A DNA stretch of 64,000 bases, taken from contig OZ020624.1 in the NCBI GenBank assembly GCA_963971575.1, positions 28,904,356 through 28,968,355 on the forward strand. Direction: 5' to 3'. This DNA is from Liopterus haemorrhoidalis (taxonomy: Eukaryota > Arthropoda > Insecta > Coleoptera > Dytiscidae). Numbering within the stretch: the first letter of the stretch is position 1; each line of letters opens with the position of its first letter. Below the pieces are notes generated by a model. It was not told the DNA's origin and made no database searches. It saw only the letters and a program-made list of their open reading frames with translations. The translations under genes and the position numbers were made by a program. Below, piece after piece: positions 55,850 to 64,000 of the stretch.

Positions 55850-56420
55850 CGGTCACCGCATTTTCTAAGCTCTTGATCTCGTATTTCTTTAAGCAGAGGT
55901 AGAATTAGCTTTTCCTACCTCTTCGTTTGCGTTAGTATATTTCGCGAATACAGTGTGGACTTGAGTATATTGAACGTAGCTGAGTGTCCAAACTCTCCAT
56001 TCCAGACCTGGTGTATTTGAAGACTACAGCAGCTCAAAGGGCTCTTTGCTACGAGACATTTCAACTACTAGGTAATCCCATTAGCCTGTGTACATCCAAT
56101 ACCACCTCCAACATTCTAAATTCGCGTGAGTTTGGGCTCAATACATTGAATGCCAATTCATTACATTACAACTGATCAGTCGTCCAACCAACCTCAAGAG
56201 GGAGAGGTCTTCTGCATGTATATGATTATAGCCGAGTTAAGGTTCTAGCCATACCCACGTCAGAGAGTTACAGACCACCCTCGCGCTCAATACAGTCCAT
56301 TCGCTTTATTTCGATCCAGATCGTGAGTCCTTCTACAGAACCGCCGCGAATGTGATCCTAGAGCAGGAACCTGCTCAATATCTTCGTCTGGGAACATTGC
56401 AGGGCTCCGCATTTAAAAAA
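55850..56420. other. Unexplained GC-richer segment
   Basis: This stretch has clearly higher GC than its surroundings (for example GGTCACCGCA, CCCTCGCGCTCAATACAGTC, AGAACCGCCGCGAATGTGAT) and no long frame. It looks like a fragment of a retrotransposon, perhaps an LTR or leader, but no LTR ends or primer site were identified. Confidence 0.3.
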
Positions 56421-58389
56421 AGACAGTTAACTGACCCTTGCGTTTGTTTGAAACAATTTTTTTTTATTTTAAAATATGTTGGAAACAACTGTTTTTAATT
56501 TTAAAACTTAATACAACATCTTTCAACTCTACAGCCTTGGGGAATTGTAATTTAATTTGAATTCAACAATTTTGTATCTAAAAAACAATATCCAGAACAA
56601 TTTACATCGATTTTACATTTAGGAATAATGAATTTATTGTTTGAAATCTAATAAAATGGAAACAAAAATTTGCATGTAAAAGAAGATGATTTTCGTGAAA
56701 CATGTAAAAAAAATTAGACGAGAAATAAACAATTAATAAATAGCGCATCGTCCTTCGTAATCTAATAATCAATGTTTTCATCTCGGGAAATATATATTTT
56801 TTGTTATTGAAATAATATATATTGCCCAATAAAAAAAAAAAAAAAAAATGGATCGGTCTTAAGAGTAAACTTTGAAGACTGTTAAGAGATAATAGAACCG
56901 ATTTAATAGGAAACTTTAAGTATCAAGAAGTAATACAATGTTTATATGGGTATAACAAGACAGCATAAACAAAATTTTGTTGCTGACTTAACAGGCTATA
57001 ACAATAAATAATGCTCGCTTGAACCAAGACGAAGGTATTTTATCAGGAATTTTGGGAATTACTTACCCATTTTGGGAATTTTTAGATCTATTTTACTGTG
57101 TAATAATATTAAAATGCGACCCAAAGACATTGCATGAATTTAGAGATTACATGAAGATGGCCACAGTATTCGAATATCGTGGGTGTTTTGTGTGTAGCTA
57201 CAAACACTATTAATTACACTATAAAGCAGTCGCGGCACATTAGTGTGCAAATTTTTCTTATTTGGAAAATGTACCACGAGAGTAAAAAGATTGGGAAACA
57301 CTGCTATAAAGCGTCATCATCGGTCTGGTCTCTAGAGAAAACAAACTGGCTCAAATTATCAACCAACCACAAGGTCTTGAGACGACTCGTTCCACATTTC
57401 ATTGTGTAGCTCTGATGAAGAAAATATTTCGAAACTGGTCAGCTAGTTCAAGCATTATTTATGTCCGCAACCAATACAACTTTTTCCATTCAACACTTTT
57501 TTACTTGTTAAATTTGAGGCGATGCGTGATTATTTAAACAACAAATTCATGAAGAATTCTCCAACGATTTGTAATAAAATGAATTTAAAAAAATTAAAAT
57601 ATCAAAATTAATGAATTTTTTTGTTATCTTTGGCAGCGGGTAACTTTTTTATTTCCATTGACATCATTACGGATCTTGTTAGTTAATATAAGCAGAAATC
57701 ACAAATAAATATAAATTTTAATTCCCCTATAATCCGGGGTGAAATTGTCACCTGGTATATAATTACCGTATTTAATATAAATAGACGGGATCCACCAGTA
57801 CTGCTGTAAAATAACCCTGAAGGGAGTGGCTTTAAACCAAAATAGAATTTTGTGTACATGTATCAAATATATTTAATTCCCTGAGCAAACCCTTCTGAAA
57901 ATGCTACGTAAACCAAATGCACTTACTTTTTTATTTATTTATCTCATTTACCCCTGACCTATATTCAACAAGGTTAATCACTTGCCAGGGTTGCTGTAAT
58001 TTTGTACTAACCAACGATAAATGGCGGTATGTTGAGTGCCATATTGACGCAACGTGGTTAAGAAATTTTTAATTGAGAACGTGGAGAGATAATGAAGATA
58101 ATGTTAAGAGTATAATATGGTTTAAAGAGTATTTTATATCGATTGATGTATCTGCGATTTATCTTATTAGGACCGTCAGATTGCTGCCTAGTTTAGAAAT
58201 TTGATCGGCGCTTTTTGATAGTGTTCTATGATACTTTGGATCTGGCAAGTACAAAAGATATAAAGCTCGGTGGCTCCATTGCTTTGGTGGTTGTTGCGGG
58301 AAAACCGCTCTAAGACCATAGCTCAACAATTTTTGACAGTTACTTTTATCCGTTAGGCGTCTAGGGTCACACGAAGCTACTGGTTAGGG
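56421..58389. other. No gene seen; one hAT-type terminus
   Basis: Positions 57312-57215, read on the minus strand, begin CAGTGTTTCCCAATCTTTTT and include GTGCCGCGACTGC, like a hAT end. The partner is missing. The rest is AT-rich intron 1 sequence. Confidence 0.35.
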
Positions 58390-59240
58390 TAAACATCCCT
58401 GAATGCAATGTACGAATGTCACAGAAATCATTCAGTTTCCTACAAATCATGAGTGTTGAGCTATATGATATTTTAAATGGTTTAACAATTATTCCTCAAC
58501 TGAATATTTCGAAAGCATTGATCCTCACAGAGTCCCTTAGTTCTCTTCAATCAATAAACGCTCTGGTATTCTCAATCTCGACAAAACCACTCTTAACATC
58601 AAAACCTATTTATACTCTCTAAAATCCACTGGTACAGAAGTTCAACTAGTTTGCATCCCAAGCCACTAATTAGCCAGAACGGGCGCAATGATGGAGGGAC
58701 AACCATACATCAAGCAAGCCGCCTTTAAAGATCTTTTGCTAGTAATTCATAACGAGATATTTTCAAAATGGCAACATGAATGGGACATCTCCGCTCAACT
58801 CTATATTTCTATTGGCTCATATTTCTACTCTATACAACCTCACATAGCCGTAAAACCATGGTTCCATAGTTTACAGCTAGATAAGAAAACAACCTCAACA
58901 ATCATCCGAGTCCGTTTTAATCACAGTCACTCCGAACTTGAACAAAATCAATGTGAAGCCTTCAACCTCTGCCCTTGTCGAGAGCCAGGTACTGTTGAGC
59001 ACATTTTATTAAACTGCCCCAACTATTACCAACACTCCTCTAAATTATACCGAGAACTGGGAAAAACAATTGAGACACCATTATCCATGAAAATAATTTT
59101 ATCTCGACCAACCCCTGAAATATACAATACAATTTTACTTGCACGCAATAAGAAGAAATTTGTAATTCATAATGCAGCTAAGCACTGTTAAAATGGGAAA
59201 CCCAAGCCAATAAACATAGAAGAAGAAGAAAGTGTCTAGG
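58390..59240 (+). mobile_element. I/R1-type LINE: RNase H and C-terminal zinc knuckle
   Basis: The RNase H part reads KALILTESLSSLQSI near 58515-58560. It is followed by an open 167-codon frame (58688-59191) with CPCREPGTVEHILLNCPNYY, the zinc-knuckle motif after RNase H in these LINEs. It ends shortly before a GAAGAAGAAGAA tail at 59220-59232. Stops occur between the two parts. It lies in Syt1 intron 1. Confidence 0.85.
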
Positions 59241-59289
59241 GAGATCGAAATCGGGAAATTTTTCAAATGTATCAGACTTATTAGTACTT

Positions 59290-60030
59290 ATTAAAGCAGA
59301 CTATTACCTTTACGTCCAATAGAAGATCCCCTAAACCAGGCGTTGCCGATTTTCTGGGTTTACGAATAGACTCTGCATTGACATGGAAGTGTCATGTAAC
59401 TCTCATCAGTAGTAAACTCAACAGAGCAATCTTTGCTATTCGTCGTATAAGAAAAACAACCAACCAAGATTTAACTTTGACTGTATATCACGAATTGTTC
59501 CATTCCATTATGTCTTATGGTCTATTAGTCTGGGGCAGTGCGCCACAAGCAAAGAAGATATTTATATTACAAAAGAAGACTGTAAGGGCTGTAGTAAACG
59601 CACCAAAAACCTATTCTTGTAAGCCAGTATTCAAGAAACTGGATATACTGACACTCCATTCGCAATTCATTTTGCTATAAGCTCTAGAAGTAAAGAAGAG
59701 TAGTGGAAATCTTTCAACCCGGAAAGAGTGCCATACCTTCAATATACGTTCCAAAGAAGATCTTAGTGTGCCAAGGTCTCGATTGCAAGTGTCCAGCAAA
59801 ATTAATATTGGTTACACTTTATTCAATAAAATCCCCCTTTCAATTAGAAATAAAAATTTAAAACAATTTAAACTTTCTTTTAAAAATATTTAAGTTAGTA
59901 AGTCATATTATTCTTTAAATGAATTTGTAAATGATCTTTTGTAACACTTATTATTATTGTTATTATTATTATTTTTGTGACTTAACTTGTATTGTTTTGA
60001 AGTTAAATAAATGTTTATTATTATTATTAG
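59290..60030 (+). mobile_element. Jockey-type LINE 3' end abutting Syt1 exon 1
   Basis: The plus strand reads DFLGLRIDSALTWKCHV, then LVWGSAPQAKKIFILQKKTV and KPVFKKLDILTLHSQFILL, and further frames to about 59930. It ends in (ATT)n at 59950-60030. The tail reaches to within about 25 bp of the donor of Syt1 exon 1. Confidence 0.88.
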
Positions 60031-60052
60031 TCAATAAGAATTTTTTTCTTAC

Positions 60053-60227
60053 CTAGTTCTGGACTTTCCGTAGTTAGATGTAGATGACGTGAATGATTAC
60101 TGAAGATTTTAAGCCCCGCAGGAGTTGTTAGAGGTTCCACTCTTTCCTCCGTCTCGACGGTACCCTCCTCACCGCCGGCCGAGGTATTCACACTCCGTTT
60201 CATCATGGACAGGATTGATGGAGCCAT
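60053..60227 (-). CDS. Syt1 exon 1: start codon and luminal N-terminus
   Basis: The ATG at 60227-60225 opens MAPSILSMMKRSVNTS, followed by an acidic stretch and ending LHLTTESPEL with one base carried over. The exon itself begins at 60238 after TTTTGTTACAG, leaving 11 noncoding bases (AACTACCCAGG), so a 5' noncoding exon must exist upstream. There is no signal peptide, as expected for type III-like insertion of synaptotagmins. The luminal part is poorly conserved; the start is supported by phase and position, less by homology. Confidence 0.85.
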
Positions 60228-60409
60228 CCTGGGTAGTTCTGTAACAAAATAGGTCATTAACAAATTAACAAATAACCCAAACAAGTTAATTGACCAATTG
60301 ATTATATTTTCAATACCAAATAACACAGACAAGAGGGGTTTACAGTGGATGGACACTTAGTGGGATGAGGTATTGTTGATTTTCTCGAGTGTTTAGTCAT
60401 TAAAAAATT

Positions 60410-60590
60410 GATGTGAAGTGTGAATTTTCACACATTTCCGGGTTTCGCAGGTATTTAGTAAGTGAATGATGATTATTTGGGATGCCAAAACAAATTTTAT
60501 GTAAATTTTTTTTTTTTTTTTGTTAATTTTAATTAAAATTCCTAATACCATTATTTGTTTTTCTAAATATGTGCAGTATTTTTCTTTTTT
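60410..60590 (+). repeat. Dispersed repeat, copy 2
   Basis: Direct copy of 43975-44155: TGAAGTGTGAATTTTCACAC, GGGTTTCGCAGGTATTTAGT, GATGATTATTTGGGATGC and TAAATATGTGCAGTATTTTT, with an extended T-run in the middle. Confidence 0.9.
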
Positions 60591-60619
60591 ATGGACTGAT
60601 TTTAAAATTTTTTTTTATT

Positions 60620-60952
60620 CGAATAGAATTACAATTCAAAATTGTCTCCCTCAAAATAACTTCGTTGGAATTCCACACAGCGCTAGAGACGGTTCTTCCA
60701 ATCCTCATAGCAGTGCTGGAACTCAGATACTGGAATAGCTTTCAGCTGGTCAATTACAGACGTTTGAATATTTTCGAGTGTCTCAAAATGACGTCCCTTG
60801 AGGTGATTTTTTAATCTTGGGAAGAGGAAAAAGTCACAAGGATTCAAGTCAGGCGAATAAGGAGGCTGTGGAGCCACAGGAATGTTTTTATTGGCCAAAA
60901 ACTCGTTTAATGAAATTGCGTAGATTTTTCTCATCCACAATTCATTGGTCAA
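60620..60952 (-). mobile_element. Mariner transposase, C-terminal fragment
   Basis: The minus strand reads PVAPQPPYSPDLNPCDFFLF (third catalytic aspartate), then PRLKNHLKGRHFETLENIQT and HCYEDWKNRLRRCVEFQ, ending near 60620. The frame is open. The first two catalytic motifs are gone. Confidence 0.85.
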
Positions 60953-61061
60953 AATCTGATGAATGGTAATGTTTCCGATTTGTATCCAATTTCTTAGATC
61001 ACATAACTTAACAAATATTCATAAAAAAAAGCATTTATCAAAAAAAAGTTTTCTTTTTTGT

Positions 61062-61109
61062 TTGAACTCAGAGATAAGCTAATGATCATTAGCTTATCTC
61101 TGAATTCAA
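61062..61109. repeat. 48-bp palindrome with one mismatched pair
   Basis: Centre TGATCA at 61083-61088. The arms read CAGAGATAAGCTAATGA outward from 61069 and are mirrored to 61109, with a single mismatch pair (61067/61104). Confidence 0.95.
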
Positions 61110-62249
61110 TGACCGGACGATATGATGTGTTTTTTATTAATTTTAAATTTTTATTTTATATCGTGACTATTAACTAAGCTCTGATGAAGATTTAAATTAA
61201 ATCGAAACGTAAGCGAAGTTAATAAATTTTGTTTTGTTTTCTGACTGGTCCGAATCCCATTACTTATCAACTATAATTACTAACTTACGGACGTAACTCA
61301 TCTAATCAAGATTTCAATTTAATAATATAGATAAATATATTAATCAATAAATTCTTTGTAGCAATTGAGTCCTCAAATTTCTCCATACTTATTCTTAATT
61401 TTCAATGTCTCCACCACTGTTTCACAGACGTCGTTGCCTTGGATCGATGGTAACCATTATGCAGTTCATTCATATCCTTACCACGCATGCACCATCGTTC
61501 ACACAATGAAGTCTTTGAGCTAAATTAAGGTCTTTTTAACTTCGACTCACGTAATTGTCATTTAATTTAAGACCTTGATGAATATTGTTAACGATAATAT
61601 ACGGAAAAACTTTATAAATTAACGTAAATATTTTATAAAAGAATATCCAAGGAGTTGCGGAAGTTAAATTACAGGATCCTATTCAGATTTGACTTTACAA
61701 ATTGCTTGAATATATTTATTCATAAATTTGTACCATCAAATTATTTATAAACCAAATTAGGCAATTATAAAATATATATAAAAAGAGAAATTAAGAGCTG
61801 TCTTAAAAAATATGGCATTTCATTTCAGGATTAAATAATTCCTAAATCGCGTGATTAAGCACAACTTTAAAAAACAGAAAACGTAGTAAGTAATTCTATA
61901 AATTTTGATCAATTTTAGCAATTTATTAAACAAATATTTTCTTTATTTAATAAAATCATTATTTAAATTGTGGTTTCTTCTATATTAGTGATTCTCAAAC
62001 TTATTATGCAGCATTTGTGAACCGAATTGAGAGTTTACAAAATCAGAACAAATTTGTGTCAGCAGTTGGAAGAGAAATTTCTCGCCCCAAAAAATTACCA
62101 CATAAAAATCGATAAGATTATAAGGGTTTCCTAATTCTGTAGCTTTTACCGTTTAGAAAAGATATGCCAGAAAACAATGATAGACAAAATTAGGGAAAGA
62201 AAATTAAACCTTATCCAATAGATCACAAAAGATGGAAAACATCTAGTTT
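61110..62249. other. No gene seen; upstream of Syt1 exon 1
   Basis: AT-rich sequence. This is where a 5' noncoding Syt1 exon or a promoter could lie, but no convincing exon was identified. GCTCTGATGAAGATTTAAAT near 61180, with TCGAAACGT, recalls the 3' end of some retroelements and has a relative near 57410. Confidence 0.35.
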
Positions 62250-62640
62250 TTTACCGACCGCCAGCATAATAAGGAAGGTATTGTGATCATACCGATTTTG
62301 GTATTTTGAGATAACGATAGATCTCCACGAATTGAGGTCCCTACATAACGTTTTGACTATTTTTAGCATGATGTCTGTCTATCTGCCTGTCTGTTAGTCG
62401 GTCTGTGTACACGTGCAGAGCAAATTCCGCTAAAAGGATTTTTATGAAACTTCATATTTAATCTTGTGACATCAATGGCACAAATTGATCAACTTTTGGT
62501 AAAAATCGGTTAACTCGAAATGGAAGTTTACTCGTGTCGGTTTTAAGATTTTTGCGAATATTCCACAACAGAGAAATAATTCCAAAAAAATTATTTAATA
62601 AAATTTGCTATAATAGCAATAACTGACAACTTTTATTAAA
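62250..62640 (-). repeat. Dispersed repeat with CAGACAGAC tract, inverted copy 2
   Basis: Reverse-complement relative of 37500-37930, sharing TTTTTACCGACCGCCA, TGAGGTCCCTACATAACG, TTTTGACTATTTTTAGCATG and GTGTACACGTGCAGAGCAAA. Confidence 0.88.
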
Positions 62641-62935
62641 TGAACAATTATTAAGTGAATCTGAGGTTTAGGCTTGTTTTATTCTTAAACGTTGTCAGTT
62701 CATGAAGAGATAGCTAAAGTAAATTTTACCAGTTCAGTGCATCTCCGAACTGGAGAGCTGGTCGTTTCAAACATTTCCTAGTATTTCAAATATTTCAAAG
62801 TATTTCAAATAATTTTTAAAAGGATTTCATATTTCAAATACTTTTTATCAGTGACGACACTTGTTCATTCAAATACTTTGATCAGTACTTGGTATTTGAC
62901 ATGCTTTTACTGAGTAACTGGCACAATATAATAAA

Positions 62936-63030
62936 CTAGTGCACCCGTTGCCAACTGTGTTGGCAAACACATCATCACATTAATGTGGAACTTACTCGAC
63001 ACCTCAGACTTCTTTCTCTAGCCATACGCC
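62936..63030 (+). repeat. Dispersed repeat end, copy 2
   Basis: ACTAGTGCACCCGTTGCCAA onward is nearly identical to 47034-47130. Confidence 0.85.
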
Positions 63031-63254
63031 CTACTTCGTCCAATTCAAATTGAATCAACATTTCGCCCATTATTAAAAACTGGACAAATAATGAGTATTA
63101 TTCCGAATTATTTATTCATTAACTTTTTAAGATGGGAAACGATTCATTTTCACTCAGTGCATTACATTTATAATGCTAAAAGTAAAAATGATTGGGACGT
63201 TAAATTTAAAATATATTTATTAAAATAATTTTTCCAATTTCTTATATAATATAA

Positions 63255-63360
63255 AAATACGCACACGAAAAAAACGTACACGGAAAAAACGCACATGAAA
63301 AAATACACACACGGAAAAAAGCGCACACGGAAAAATACACACACGGAAAAAAGCGTAGTT
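63255..63360. repeat. Minisatellite of ACACACGGAAAAAAGCG units
   Basis: About five to six degenerate units of 15-19 bp built on CACACGGAAAAA lie at 63259-63357. Confidence 0.85.
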
Positions 63361-64000
63361 ACAACTATATCTCAAATCAGTTTGTAATCGTGAGAAACTA
63401 TTACAGCGTAAAATTTAATTATTTGCCCACTTTAATATATTGCGTTTACATTTGTAAGATCAAACCAGATCTGGTTATTTTGGTTACTTTTATAGTGTAG
63501 TACTGACTTTTAAATGTAAATTTGTCATTTCAAAATATTCCTTACGCTGTAAAACCTACCTCAGATTTTTGGTTATGATCATTATAACTAAGATATCATT
63601 TCTCTTTATGACGTATGTCAAATGAAATGATATTTAAAGTGAAATTTTTTACCATGTTTTAATAACAACATACAATTTCAAAGGTGCAAACTATTGAATG
63701 TATCAATTTGTAATTTTTACTAAAATTTACTCAATGCAATACATTTACATTTTTGAATATTTAAGACGTTAGATAATTTAAAAAGTTAATCGTAGAAATA
63801 AAAAAAAATAAATAAAATAAAGCACTGAAAAATAATAATAAAGAAAAGAAAGTCACATTTTTCTTACATACTTTCATCAAAACCAAATATTTTTTAAAAT
63901 AATTATTTTTCTGCTACTAATAATTTTAATTTATATTATTTTTGTGTAAACATATCAATCAACAACTATTATTATCACGCGTTATATGTCAATATACACT
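63361..64000. other. No gene seen
   Basis: AT-rich sequence to the end of the window. Confidence 0.4.

Overview
This 64 kb window is AT-rich nuclear DNA of an insect, probably a species with a large, transposon-filled genome; the order cannot be fixed from the sequence. It is not bacterial: the genes are split by introns with GT/AG borders, and most long open frames are decayed transposases or reverse transcriptases. Three host genes can be recognised, and two of them are spread over exons too short to stand out as open frames.

Genes. (1) Positions 5919-6223 (+) hold the last coding exon of out at first (oaf), a secreted cysteine-rich protein; its earlier exons lie left of the window. (2) Positions 14157-14561 (+) hold a complete two-exon gene for an 84-residue LYR-motif mitochondrial protein, ETFRF1/LYRM5. 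(3) From 60227 down to 32599 (-) lies the complete coding region of synaptotagmin 1 (Syt1), nine coding exons spanning 27.6 kb and joining in phase to 454 residues: luminal N-terminus, membrane segment, basic linker, C2A and C2B. Its 5' noncoding exon(s) lie further right. ETFRF1 and Syt1 are convergent.

Layout. 1-5900: mariner, LINE and foldback debris, partly inside the last oaf intron. 6.2-8.2 kb: a hAT element with perfect 8-bp target duplication and an RTE-like LINE. 8.9-12.4 kb: a tandem array of about 173 bp units. 12.7-15.4 kb: foldbacks around ETFRF1. 16.3-23.3 kb: a 7 kb structure with long inverted arms enclosing a highly uniform 181-bp G-rich array (16 units) and a block of larger repeats rich in CCCTTAAGGG-like motifs. 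23.5-30 kb: inverted mariner ends, hAT and foldback MITEs, a Tigger/pogo fragment. 30.8-32.3 kb: a third array of about 176 bp. 32.6-60.2 kb: Syt1, whose introns hold further elements, including a mariner-like element with plant MLE/Stowaway-type ends and transposase signature, core-deleted mariners and a Tigger hosting a mariner. 60.2-64 kb: a mariner fragment, a palindrome and dispersed repeats.

The three genes have separate roles: secreted factor, mitochondrial electron-transfer regulation and synaptic calcium sensing. No operon-like logic applies. The least ordinary items are the long-armed element with its nested homogenised satellite, the plant-type MLE, and five mariner families that each lost the catalytic core but kept both ends. 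All homology calls are from memory of the families; no search was run.
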